31,852 nucleotides of DNA from SIG589 sp964566175 (GTDB taxonomy: Bacteria; Bacillota; Clostridia; Oscillospirales; Acutalibacteraceae), in the NCBI GenBank assembly GCA_964566175.1, contig CAZMHU010000020.1, positions 1-31,852 on the forward strand. Direction: 5' to 3'. Positions within the stretch are counted from its first letter, which is position 1, and each line of letters starts with the position of its first letter. Both the position numbers and the translations under genes were made by a program. This document shows positions 1-7,957 of the stretch, piece after piece. The notes beneath the pieces are model-generated. The model was given only the letters and a program-made list of their open reading frames with translations, made no database searches and was not told where the DNA came from.

Positions 1-1068
1 TGCCGCACTGCTGTTGACCTTTATCTTTGCACCCTTGATTTCGGGCATTGCGCCTTGGATATAGGTTTTTTCGTCGTATTTTTCAAAAGTGAATTCGGCA
101 GTTGAGTTGGGTGTCCAGCCCATTTCGTTGTAAACTTTTTTATCTGTTTGTGTTTCAACGATAGAAATATTCTTGATTATAACAGTTGCTTCTTTACCTA
201 TATTCTGCAATCTGAAACACAATTTGATGAAATCATTACTTGAAGTGAAGACTTTACTTAAAGAATGATATCCCTTTGTATGTTCAAAAGCGTCATTGCC
301 GAGATTTTGAGCAAGCACATCTTCTCCGCCGCCTGCGGCTTTTGTACCATAAGCCGCAAACAAACAGTTAACCCCATTTACATCATCACTGAGATAATAA
401 TCAAACGACATTTTATACTCTGTATCTTTTTTAAGAGATATCAAACCGGAAAAAATACGAGAATCAGTTTTTTCCTTCGGATTTTTGAGCGTTACCATAT
501 AATCATCGTAACCGGTGATTTCGGGGTCGGCATCCACCTTTTCAAGGTTACCAATCATATTACAATTATTATTAAAAAGATTTTTGGTTTCACCCTTGCG
601 AGTTATCTTAATATTCCAAAAATGTATTTTAAAATCATCGGCGGCATACTGCAAAAGACGAAATCCCAAATTATTGTGAGGTTTAGTAGCAGTAAATTCG
701 CCGGTAAAAGAATGATATCCTGCTTTTTTATCCATTCCAGCGGTATCGTCATTAATAATAGTCACGTTAAAATCACCATCTTCTACTACATTCGAATTAT
801 TCATTTTAACTGCTCTAAAAATAAGACGCGGACTACCGTTTTTAAACTCGGAGGGAAAATAGTAATCGAACGAAATGGTATACTCACCATTTGTAAAATC
901 ATTGATACCCCAACCGAAATGCATTTCACCTTGTTGGCTACACGTTGCAGTATACATATATCCGTCATCGGATGCCGCACTCGCATTCATAATTCCCGCG
1001 CAGAAGAGCGAAGTTGCCAAGATTGCGATAACGCAAAGCACGCTTACCAATTTTTTCATTTTAATCAT
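1..1068 (-). CDS. Secreted protein with two tandem carbohydrate-binding-like modules (3' end cut by window)
   Basis: The reading frame is open from an ATG at 1068 to the window edge (356 codons, no stop), so the C-terminus is missing. The start at 1068 is preferred over the in-frame ATG at 1059 because an AGGG lies 6 nt upstream of it. Residues 1-31 form a signal peptide (positive MIKMKK, hydrophobic core, ASA-A cleavage site), so the protein is exported. Two related blocks follow, about residues 60-165 and 215-308. Each begins with a YxxSFDYY strand, continues to GYHS near the middle and ends in an FxLQ...IKNI/NIKI strand followed by a short linker. This looks like a beta-sandwich ligand module of the CBM4/9 type, but the family is inferred from pattern only. 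The stop of the upstream beta-helix gene is 27 bp away, so the two are co-transcribed. Binding to a polysaccharide is plausible; no catalytic motif is visible. Confidence 0.75.
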   Translation of the reverse strand, partial: MIKMKKLVSVLCVIAILATSLFCAGIMNASAASDDGYMYTATCSQQGEMHFGWGINDFTNGEYTISFDYYFPSEFKNGSPRLIFRAVKMNNSNVVEDGDFNVTIINDDTAGMDKKAGYHSFTGEFTATKPHNNLGFRLLQYAADDFKIHFWNIKITRKGETKNLFNNNCNMIGNLEKVDADPEITGYDDYMVTLKNPKEKTDSRIFSGLISLKKDTEYKMSFDYYLSDDVNGVNCLFAAYGTKAAGGGEDVLAQNLGNDAFEHTKGYHSLSKVFTSSNDFIKLCFRLQNIGKEATVIIKNISIVETQTDKKVYNEMGWTPNSTAEFTFEKYDEKTYIQGAMPEIKGAKIKVNSSAA

Positions 1069-1095
1069 TTTTTACCCTGCTTTCTTTTAAAATTT

Positions 1096-3159
1096 TCAGT
1101 TTAAAATAACTTTGCCGGGGGATGTATCTATATTATTCTCGACAAACTCTTCCTTGCTTGAAAGAGAAAGCCGTTTGCCGCCGTTTAGACCGTCGTCTTC
1201 GCCCTTTATCCACGCCGTATAGGAATGGTCATTCTTTTGCTGAATGTATGTATTACCCGAAATATTAGGGCCTATACCATCTGCATTAGGCCAGCCGACG
1301 TCCACCAGTGCGTAATATGAGCCGTCCAATACGTTGTTTGTGAAGTTGAAATTTTTGCACATATATTTGCCGTCTCCCGTGCCCTTGTATATACACAGGT
1401 TTGAAGAGATCAGGCTGTTTGAACCCATTCGGTTATAGAAGCCCCATCCGCATCCGCCGAAACGGAGAATGTTATCGGACATTGTGACGTCCTCAACCTT
1501 TGCAACAGGCGATGTGAAAATTTCAACATTCATAGTGCAATATTCGATAAGGCTGTTTGTGAGTACCATATTCTTTTCAAGAAGTTCTTTTCCGACGGTG
1601 CGGTTTTGGCTACAGTTTTGGAAAGAATAACCTGTATCGTAGCACTGATATATCCAACAGTTATCAACGGTGTTGTTTGAATATGTGTTTACAAATTCAA
1701 CTCCGTTGCCCAGTCTGCCGTAGCCGCCGGGGGAAAGCGAACCGCCGATATAGCCGATTTCACAGCCGCGAATAACAATATTATCCGAGCCGCCTCTGAA
1801 ACAGATGCCGTGAAGTCCGGCATTCTTAACGCAGAAGTTTTCGATTACGACGTTTTTAACATTAAGGTCACCGTTCATACCGTGACCGTATGCAAGTTCG
1901 ATACTGTGGAAAGCCTTTGCGGGATTTCCGCCGCCGTAATAAAGATAGAGCATTTTGTTATCTTTATTATGGAAAAACTCAAAATCGCACTGAAGAGCCG
2001 CATATCCGCCGAGGAGTTTAAACGCACACTTTTCGCCGTTGTTGAATATTATGTTTCCGATATCTTCAACATCGCCGACCGCCACAGCCCAAATATTCTC
2101 TATCGAGGTTTTGTGCCAAAGTTTTTCATCGGCAAGGTCATATTTTCCGGTATAGAACACCGGTTTTGCACCGCTGCCGTATGCGCCGTAACTTATGTTT
2201 GATTTGAGTTCAAATCTGCCGCGGTAAAGACCGCCACGCTCGAAAAGAATATAAAGCCGCTCAACCTTTTGCTTGAAGAATTTTCCGTTTTTGAGTTTTC
2301 CGTTTTCAAAATCGGAACAAAGTTCTGCCAGATTTTCGGCGGTTTTCCAAGCAGTCGCTTCGGTTCTGCCGTCGTTTGCGTCGTTGCCGTTTGCGGAAAT
2401 ATAATATACTCTGCAACGTTTTTTCTCGCCTGAAGAGAGGGCATTATATTCACAAAGCAACGTATCGGAAGCGCTCAAAACCTCTTGACGTTTTGCCTCG
2501 GCTTTTTCGTCAAAACAACTTGTTTGCTTGTTATAAAGAACGGCGGTGTTTTCGGTAACGGGGGTATAATCGAGTTTGCCTGTTACCTCGTCCCACGTGT
2601 TCTCGTCATAAAAAGCAGTGTCGGTATCGGGCAGGAACTCGCCCTCCGACAAGGCAAGCATTGCCTCGTCCTGTTCCATTATGACTGCCTGACCTTCCGC
2701 AACAGGAGTCAACCAACCGTCAAATCCGTTTGCGAAGTCGGGGTTTACGAAAAGATTTTCGTCACTGCCCTTTTCGGTGAGTTTTATATCCCAAATATAA
2801 CTGTGACCGAATGTGCCCTGTGCGAAACCGAGAAAGAAGTCGGTCTCGTCCTCTTTTGTTGTGAACTCATAGCAAAAAGAACCGCGTCCCGCGCCGAAAA
2901 GAATTCCGCGACGCATTTTTTTCTTTGCGTCAGACCACGTTTCCCACAGGTGGCTGTCCTCTCTGCCGTTGTTAAGTTTGCGTATTGCGGACGCTTCGAC
3001 CATATCAGGTGTGGAATAATACTCAAACGTGAAGACGTATGTGGTATTCGGTTTGATTTCCACGCCGTTATACTTTGCACCGAAAAGTTGCTTAACCTCT
3101 TTATCGGTCTGTATGGTATAGGTCGTTCTATCCACAAAATAACTCGAAAACTTTAACAT
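1096..3159 (-). CDS. Right-handed parallel beta-helix protein, pectate-lyase-like, no signal peptide
   Basis: 687 residues; the start is firm because GGGGGAG lies 4 nt before the ATG. Residues about 35-148 resemble the modules of the neighbouring secreted protein (YVFTFEYY, then a WDIKL strand and NLFVNPDFANGFDGWL, a usual CBM4/9 lead-in). From residue 251 (VYYISANGNDANDG, TAWKT) to about 640 the sequence has the asparagine- and glycine-rich pattern of parallel beta-helix proteins (PL9/PbH1-like), with repeated NxxIxx[NG]NxI turns. Such folds usually cleave or bind polysaccharides, but no catalytic set can be assigned by eye. The N-terminus enters the first module directly and has no export signal, odd for this class. 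The gene lies 64 bp after the serine hydrolase and 27 bp before the secreted module protein, so an operon is likely. The fold is well supported; substrate and location are unknown. Confidence 0.8.
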   Translation of the reverse strand: MLKFSSYFVDRTTYTIQTDKEVKQLFGAKYNGVEIKPNTTYVFTFEYYSTPDMVEASAIRKLNNGREDSHLWETWSDAKKKMRRGILFGAGRGSFCYEFTTKEDETDFFLGFAQGTFGHSYIWDIKLTEKGSDENLFVNPDFANGFDGWLTPVAEGQAVIMEQDEAMLALSEGEFLPDTDTAFYDENTWDEVTGKLDYTPVTENTAVLYNKQTSCFDEKAEAKRQEVLSASDTLLCEYNALSSGEKKRCRVYYISANGNDANDGRTEATAWKTAENLAELCSDFENGKLKNGKFFKQKVERLYILFERGGLYRGRFELKSNISYGAYGSGAKPVFYTGKYDLADEKLWHKTSIENIWAVAVGDVEDIGNIIFNNGEKCAFKLLGGYAALQCDFEFFHNKDNKMLYLYYGGGNPAKAFHSIELAYGHGMNGDLNVKNVVIENFCVKNAGLHGICFRGGSDNIVIRGCEIGYIGGSLSPGGYGRLGNGVEFVNTYSNNTVDNCWIYQCYDTGYSFQNCSQNRTVGKELLEKNMVLTNSLIEYCTMNVEIFTSPVAKVEDVTMSDNILRFGGCGWGFYNRMGSNSLISSNLCIYKGTGDGKYMCKNFNFTNNVLDGSYYALVDVGWPNADGIGPNISGNTYIQQKNDHSYTAWIKGEDDGLNGGKRLSLSSKEEFVENNIDTSPGKVILN

Positions 3160-3223
3160 TTAACTCCCCCTTTATCATAAAAAGTAACTTCCTCTGTGCC
3201 GAACCGCAACAAAAACGCCGGCA

Positions 3224-4369
3224 TTATTCAAAGGAATTAAAAACGTCTATTTCAAAATTTCGGGCAGTAGTCGCGCCCGAGCCGCCGTCATAACGTGAGT
3301 TTTTCATATATACAGCCGCAACGGAATTAACAGGGTCAATCCAAAAATGCGTACCGTACGATCCGCTCCAACCGTATGCGCCGACCGGCAAACAGCGATA
3401 ATTCTCGCTTGCGATAACACGCATTCCGAGACCCCAACGCTCGTTGCCCGGCTTTATACTTTCGGGCGTGTGCGGCGTTGACATAAGTTCAACCGTTTTT
3501 TCGGACAAGACACGCTTGCCGTTTATCGTGCCCTTGTTCAAGAGCATGGTGGCGAAAGCCATATAATCATTAAGTGAAGCAACAAGTCCCGCACCGCCGA
3601 GATAATGTGTTACGGGATTGTTCCAAAAGATACAATTTTTCGGCAGGGTCAAAATTCCGCTTTTTCCGTCTTCCTTTGTGTGGAGCGGAACTATCCTCTT
3701 CCACTGCTCCTCGCTCGGAGCAAAGACGGTATCGGTCATACCACAGGGATCGGTTATGTACTGCTTTAAGAAATCGGCAAAATCCATACCCGATACAACC
3801 TCAACAATGCGTGCGAGAAGGTCAAACGCGGCAACCGCACTGTATTCGCTTTTTGTAAACGGTTCAAAAGAAAGTCCGACCGTAGAATAATAATCAACCG
3901 TAGATTTAAGAGTTCTGTTATCCTCTTCCGAGAGTGCTTTGGCGTAAATCTCGCCACACTCACCCGCCAGAAGACCCGAAGTGTGAGTCAGCAGATGTTT
4001 AACGGTCAAGACCGTTTTTGCGGGACAAACCAATTCCGTTCTGCCGTTTACCGCTTTTGCTATATATCTGTTTTTAAACTGCGGAAGATATTTCTCAACA
4101 GGGTCATCAATATCCAAAAGGCCCTTATCGTACAAAATCATCACCGCAACGGCGGTTATAGGTTTTGTCATAGAAGCGAGTCTGAAAAGTGTGCTGTCGC
4201 CGACGGGAGTATTATCCTCCGCCGACAGAGTACCGAAGTGCGCTTTATATAATGTGTTGTCGGGCGAAACAACCGCAACCGACGCGCCGCAGATGTTATT
4301 TTCTTTTATGTCATTTTCGACTCGTTGACTGATTTTTTCAGCCAAGATATCTGCGTTCAGGTGTTTCAT
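3224..4369 (-). CDS. Serine hydrolase, class C beta-lactamase / penicillin-binding esterase fold
   Basis: 381 residues, the family's usual size, with GGAGG 9 nt before the ATG. The nucleophile motif is S66-M-T-K69 within LFRLASMTKPITAVAVM, followed by the typical LTxKHLLTHTSGL (residues 121-133). The C-terminal strand GxSGSYGTHFWIDP stands where KTG/HxG sits in these enzymes. The second motif is Y176-S-A instead of the common Y-x-N, so the tyrosine is kept but the asparagine is lost. The family covers beta-lactamases, D-aminopeptidases, carboxylesterases and peptidoglycan peptidases, and substrate cannot be read from sequence. No signal peptide is seen, arguing against a secreted antibiotic-resistance role and for a cytoplasmic esterase or peptidase. 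It is first in a likely three-gene run with the beta-helix and module proteins, which hints at removal of ester or peptide groups from glycans (inference). Confidence 0.85.
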   Translation of the reverse strand: MKHLNADILAEKISQRVENDIKENNICGASVAVVSPDNTLYKAHFGTLSAEDNTPVGDSTLFRLASMTKPITAVAVMILYDKGLLDIDDPVEKYLPQFKNRYIAKAVNGRTELVCPAKTVLTVKHLLTHTSGLLAGECGEIYAKALSEEDNRTLKSTVDYYSTVGLSFEPFTKSEYSAVAAFDLLARIVEVVSGMDFADFLKQYITDPCGMTDTVFAPSEEQWKRIVPLHTKEDGKSGILTLPKNCIFWNNPVTHYLGGAGLVASLNDYMAFATMLLNKGTINGKRVLSEKTVELMSTPHTPESIKPGNERWGLGMRVIASENYRCLPVGAYGWSGSYGTHFWIDPVNSVAAVYMKNSRYDGGSGATTARNFEIDVFNSFE

Positions 4370-4592
4370 AAGCGCCTACCTCCGCCGCATTTTTTGTATA
4401 CCGGCAGACACAAAGTCTACACTTCATCACTTATATTATATATTAACAATTTTAAAAACTGAATTGTTTATATTCTTATCGACATTGCAAAAATTTTCAT
4501 AATACAGCAAAATCAATAAATCCCGCCCGATAACCAAAGCGGAATTTTGACGATAATAAGTACTCAATTGATTACGGAAAAATCGGAGAGTA

Positions 4593-4622
4593 TTGACTAT
4601 CCCCCCACTGTGTTGGTATAAT
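4593..4622 (+). promoter_or_regulatory. Sigma-A-type promoter of the GuaA-like gene
   Basis: TTGACT at 4593-4598 and TATAAT at 4617-4622 are separated by 18 bp, placing the transcript start near 4629, about 38 nt before the chosen ATG. The rest of 4370-4592, between this and the divergent serine hydrolase gene, is AT-rich. It shows no convincing minus-strand promoter; a TATAAT-like string near 4430-4440 lacks a good -35. Confidence 0.7.
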
Positions 4623-4666
4623 GACTGTGGAAATATTATATATCATTGGTTTCGGGGAGATTTTTA

Positions 4667-6082
4667 ATGGAAAAGATATTGGTTTTAAACTTTGAACAAA
4701 ATTCTGCAAGACAGACCGCAAAGAAAATTCGCGAATGTAGGGTATTTGCGGAAATAATGCCCCACAACACTGTGGCAGAAGAAATAAAAGACAGGGGTTT
4801 TCTCGGTATCGTCCTTGCGGGTGCTGACGGCAATGTTCACGACACAGGGGCTCTTCGATGTGATGAAAAAATTCTCTCGCTTGGAATACCCGTACTCGGC
4901 ATCGGCTACGGCGCACTGCTCTTAGCCGAGATGACGGGCGGTGATATTGACCCGCGCACCGAAAACGGCAGTGTTTGCGAAGTTTATACCGATTCAACTT
5001 GCACCCTTTTGTCCGGTCTGCCGCAAAGAAGTACCTGTTTTATGCCCTCGCGCACAGATATAAACCGTGTGCCGACAGGTTTCCGTATCACGGCAAAAGC
5101 GGAAGGTTGTGCCGTTGCGGCTATGGAAAATTCCTCGGCGGGACTCTACGCGGTACAGTTTCACCCGGAAGCAGACGAAACGCAAGCGGGTCTTTCCCTT
5201 TTTAAAAATTTTCTTTACCGAATTTGCGGTACTCACGCCGAATGGACTTCTCTTTCCTTCATACGAAGAGCCGGAAACGATTTGCGCGAACGCCTTGACG
5301 GAAGTCATATTCTCTGCCCGCTATACGGCGACATGGCATCTGCCGTTACCGCACTTTTGCTGCACAAAGCGCAGGCGGGAAAACTGACCTGCGTTTTCAT
5401 AAACCACGGTCTTTTTACCAACGGTGAAGCCGAAACGGTTAAAACTTTTTTCTCTGCGCTCGACGGAATTGATTTTATCGAAATCGATGCAAAAAGCCGT
5501 TTTCTCGGCCGCCTTATCGGCATAACCGAGGCGAAAAGCAAAATGCGTATTGTTACCGAAGAAATAACTCGTATGTTAAAAGCCGAAACAGAGGAACTCG
5601 AAAACACCGATTTTCTCGCTCTTCCCGCACTCTACGGCGATGCAAACAATGCTCCGCACAGCGATTTCGAAAACACCGTTTCACCGATTTCCTATCTGCT
5701 TGAAGAAGAGGCTCGCGCAGTCGGTGCGGAACTCGGTCTGCCGAAAACGCTCTCGCTTTTGCGGTTTGCCGACACCGTAAATTCCGCAAAGCGGATAACC
5801 GGCGAAGTAACACCGGATAAACTCGCCACACTTTGCGACTGTGACACACGTTTCAAGGCGGAAATTCACACTTCCCTCGGTAACGCCGAATGTTACTGCT
5901 TTACGGAACTGGATTTCCTTCCGTCACAGAACGATTTCACGGTTATTCTTCACGCATCGTCCCGCGAGAATAACAAAGAAACACGTCACAGACTGCCTGT
6001 TGATGCGCTCGAACGTGCCGCGCAAAAAATCAAACACTCGGTAAAAGGCGCAGAACGCATTTTTTATGATATAACACCGTAG
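4667..6082 (+). CDS. GMP synthase (GuaA) paralogue lacking both active sites; probable pseudoenzyme
   Basis: The start is the ATG at 4667 with GGGGAG 7 nt upstream, giving 471 residues against roughly 510 for GuaA; an in-frame TTG at 4646 has no ribosome site. The GuaA layout is retained. A class I glutamine amidotransferase half covers residues 1-185 (PVLGIGYGALLLAEMTGG, VQFHPE at 163-168). An ATP-pyrophosphatase half follows (KLTCVFINHGLFTNGEAE, RFLGRLIG, ELGLPKTL, GEVTPDKL). The dimerisation tail ends in ERIFYDITP without the usual SKPPATIEWE. The amidotransferase nucleophile is Gly80 where GuaA has Cys (GICYG). The PP-loop SGGVDS is replaced by LYGDMAS near residues 219-225, and the PGPGLAIR segment is gone. 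Neither ammonia release nor XMP adenylylation should work. The frame is intact with its own promoter and terminator, so this looks like a maintained protein rather than a decaying gene. Function unknown; a nucleotide-sensing or GuaA-modulating role is speculation. Confidence 0.85.
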   Translation: MEKILVLNFEQNSARQTAKKIRECRVFAEIMPHNTVAEEIKDRGFLGIVLAGADGNVHDTGALRCDEKILSLGIPVLGIGYGALLLAEMTGGDIDPRTENGSVCEVYTDSTCTLLSGLPQRSTCFMPSRTDINRVPTGFRITAKAEGCAVAAMENSSAGLYAVQFHPEADETQAGLSLFKNFLYRICGTHAEWTSLSFIRRAGNDLRERLDGSHILCPLYGDMASAVTALLLHKAQAGKLTCVFINHGLFTNGEAETVKTFFSALDGIDFIEIDAKSRFLGRLIGITEAKSKMRIVTEEITRMLKAETEELENTDFLALPALYGDANNAPHSDFENTVSPISYLLEEEARAVGAELGLPKTLSLLRFADTVNSAKRITGEVTPDKLATLCDCDTRFKAEIHTSLGNAECYCFTELDFLPSQNDFTVILHASSRENNKETRHRLPVDALERAAQKIKHSVKGAERIFYDITP

Positions 6083-6143
6083 GGCAGCATAAATTTTCGC
6101 AACGAAACGGCGGGAACACCCCCCTACAATAATTATTACGTAT

Positions 6144-6186
6144 AAAAACGCCCCGACAGATTTAAAAGCCTGTCGGGGTGTTTTAT
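6144..6186. terminator. Bidirectional rho-independent terminator between the GuaA-like gene and trpB
   Basis: CCCCGACAG (6151-6159) pairs perfectly with CTGTCGGGG (6170-6178) across a 10-nt loop, and the flanking A and T runs extend the stem. T-rich sequence follows on both strands, so it can end both convergent genes. Confidence 0.9.
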
Positions 6187-6196
6187 ATATATACTT

Positions 6197-7414
6197 CTAT
6201 CTAATTCCGTATTTTTCAATAACGTAATCCATATCCTTGTCGCCTCTGCCAGAAAGATTGATAAGTATAGAGCCCTTATCCATCTTCTTTGCGAGTTTCA
6301 TACCGTATGCAACGGCGTGTGCGCTCTCGATAGCGGGTATGATACCTTCCATTCTCGAAAGTTCAAAAAATGCGTCGATAGTTTCGTTATCGTCGATAAC
6401 GTCATATTTTACTCTGCCTATATCGCGAAGGAATGCGTGTTCGGGGCCGGAAGAAGGATAATCAAGTCCGCTCGCAACCGAGTATACGGGTGCGGGGTCA
6501 CCGTTTTCGTCCTTTAACATTATGCTGTTAAAGCCGTGCATAATACCCTCTTCGCCGAACTGCAGACTTGCGGCGTGGTCGCCGAGTGACGAACCTCTGC
6601 CGAGCGGCTCTATTCCGTAAATATCGACAGGGTCATTAAGAAATCCCGCAAACATTCCCATTGCGTTAGATCCGCCGCCGACACAGGCAACAACTGCGTC
6701 GGGCAGGAAACCTGTCATCTCCAAGAACTGCTCCCTCGCCTCAATTCCGACAACGCTTTGGAAATCGCGCACCATCATCGGAAAGGGATGCGGCCCGAGC
6801 GCTGAACCGATACAGTATATCGCATCTTTATATTCGTTGCAGTAGGCGGCAAATGCGGCGTCGACTGCCTCTTTGAGAGTTTGAAGTCCCTCGGTTACCT
6901 CAACAACCCTCGCACCGAGAATTTTCATTCTGGCAACGTTGGGTGCCTGCTTTTTAATATCGACAGACCCCATATATATATCGCATTCAAGGCCGAAATA
7001 TGCGGCGGCGGTAGCAAGCGCAACACCGTGCTGTCCTGCGCCTGTTTCGGCAATGACCTTTTTCTTACCCATATATTTAGCAAGCAGTGCCTCACCCATA
7101 CAGTGATTGAGTTTGTGTGCGCCGGTGTGGTTCAAGTCCTCACGCTTAACATAAAGCTGAACATTGCCGAGTTTTCTCGAAAGTCTTTCAAGGTGCGAAA
7201 CCGGTGTGGGCCTTCCCTGAAACTCCTTGCGAATACGGCGCAGTTCACTTATGAATTTTGCCGAATGGCATATTGTCTGATACGCCTCGTTTACCTCGTT
7301 CATTGCAGCTTGAAGTTCAGGTTCGATAAACGAGCCGCCGTACTTTCCGAAATAGCCGTTATTATCAGGATAGTTTCTGAAATATGTGTCAAAGTTTATA
7401 TCGTTAAAAGTCAT
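6197..7414 (-). CDS. trpB: Tryptophan synthase beta subunit
   Basis: 405 residues, normal for TrpB, with GGAGG 8 nt before the ATG. It condenses indole and L-serine to L-tryptophan with pyridoxal phosphate. The PLP lysine is K101 in HTGAHKLNH, the catalytic glutamate E123 in AETGAGQHG, the phosphate-binding loop is GGGSNAM (246-252), and the C-terminus has LSGRGDKD. No trpA or other trp gene lies beside it, unusual for the classical operon; the cell may feed it indole from TrpA encoded elsewhere or from outside. The sequence type (GGSFIEPELQ, HTGAHKLN) is that of the TrpA-partnered TrpB1 rather than TrpB2. Expression is controlled by the tryptophan T-box directly upstream, and a 12-codon ORF lies between that terminator and trpB. 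Confidence 0.96.
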   Translation of the reverse strand: MTFNDINFDTYFRNYPDNNGYFGKYGGSFIEPELQAAMNEVNEAYQTICHSAKFISELRRIRKEFQGRPTPVSHLERLSRKLGNVQLYVKREDLNHTGAHKLNHCMGEALLAKYMGKKKVIAETGAGQHGVALATAAAYFGLECDIYMGSVDIKKQAPNVARMKILGARVVEVTEGLQTLKEAVDAAFAAYCNEYKDAIYCIGSALGPHPFPMMVRDFQSVVGIEAREQFLEMTGFLPDAVVACVGGGSNAMGMFAGFLNDPVDIYGIEPLGRGSSLGDHAASLQFGEEGIMHGFNSIMLKDENGDPAPVYSVASGLDYPSSGPEHAFLRDIGRVKYDVIDDNETIDAFFELSRMEGIIPAIESAHAVAYGMKLAKKMDKGSILINLSGRGDKDMDYVIEKYGIR

Positions 7415-7464
7415 TTTTATTTCCTCCGTTTATTGTTTTAATAGATTGTTTGGATAATAAATAT

Positions 7465-7503
7465 TTATTCGGCGCGGCGGCGCCACAAACGCATTTTTAC
7501 CAT
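7465..7503 (-). CDS. Short leader ORF of 12 codons (MVKMRLWRRRAE) ahead of trpB
   Basis: This ORF lies just after the T-box terminator and 50 nt before the trpB start. It has a perfect GGAGG (7512-7516) 8 nt from its ATG, as good as that of trpB. The peptide has one Trp followed by three Arg on consecutive CGC codons. It could be a translated leader that couples ribosome movement to trpB expression, or a chance ORF on a strong ribosome site. Translation is likely from the site; function is inference. Confidence 0.45.
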   Translation of the reverse strand: MVKMRLWRRRAE

Positions 7504-7523
7504 TTTTAAAACCTCCGAAAAAC

Positions 7524-7818
7524 AAAAAATCCCCGACAGTCACAAAAACTGTCAAGGACGAATTATACGTTTTTTTAAACGCAACACTCTTCGCGGTGCC
7601 ACCTTGATTCACGGCAGAGCCGTGCACTTTGCGGATACAAGCATACCCTCGGCAACTGACGCGTGCCGTAACGTCGCAGAATACTCCGAATAAATCGTTT
7701 GACTGCACCCTCCGCGGTCCATTTGACAACTTGTTTCTTGCCTGATTTTCAGCATCGCAGGCTCTCTGTGAAGGCATAATTGCCGTTATCTCCGCTTCAA
7801 CGGTTTAAATATTTAATT
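7524..7818 (-). promoter_or_regulatory. T-box riboswitch, tryptophan specific, controlling trpB
   Basis: On the minus strand the leader carries the T-box signature AAGGTGGCACCGCG (7592-7605), which binds the tRNA acceptor end. A Stem I base GCGG/CCGC encloses an internal loop in which TGG (7719-7721) is followed by A, the expected layout of a specifier codon, so the ligand is uncharged tRNA-Trp. An AGAGAGCC segment (near 7761) fits the GA-motif part of Stem I. The terminator is a 10-bp stem, arms 7531-7540 and 7548-7557, followed by six T (7524-7529 on this strand). Low charged tRNA-Trp should favour the antiterminator and so trpB transcription. The specifier agrees with the gene it controls. 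Confidence 0.92.
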
Positions 7819-7825
7819 CACTGAT

Positions 7826-7854
7826 ATGATATCACTCAAGCATCAACTTGTCAA
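7826..7854 (-). promoter_or_regulatory. Promoter of the T-box/trpB transcript
   Basis: On the minus strand, TTGACA (7849-7854) and TATCAT (7826-7831) are 17 bp apart, placing the transcript start near 7819, just before Stem I of the T-box. Confidence 0.85.
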
Positions 7855-7923
7855 TGCTTTTTTGCAATTTTTTTGAAGTGCGTAAATAAAAAATTACACT
7901 TGCCCGCAAAATTGCCGAAAACA

Positions 7924-7950
7924 AAAAGCCGACGCATAACGTCGGCTTTT
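7924..7950 (-). terminator. Terminator of the cohesin-like/peptide/lipoprotein operon
   Basis: AAAAGCCGACG (7924-7934) and CGTCGGCTTTT (7940-7950) form a perfect 11-bp stem with a 5-nt loop, 7 nt after the lipoprotein stop. Read on the minus strand it ends in T. Confidence 0.9.
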
Positions 7951-7957
7951 AATACTT

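Noticed and set aside
265..1104. 279-codon plus-strand ORF
   Set aside because: It is antisense to a secreted protein with signal peptide and repeats, and its translation is low-complexity Ile/Phe/Lys.
2485..3156. 223-codon plus-strand ORF
   Set aside because: It is the antisense shadow of the beta-helix gene, which has a firm ribosome site and family pattern.
7430..7777. 115-codon minus-strand ORF upstream of trpB
   Set aside because: It covers the T-box leader, including its specifier and terminator, and has no family likeness.
7876..7901. Imperfect inverted repeat AAGTGCGTAA...TTACACTT
   Set aside because: It has a bulge, weak AT pairing and no link to a gene end or promoter.
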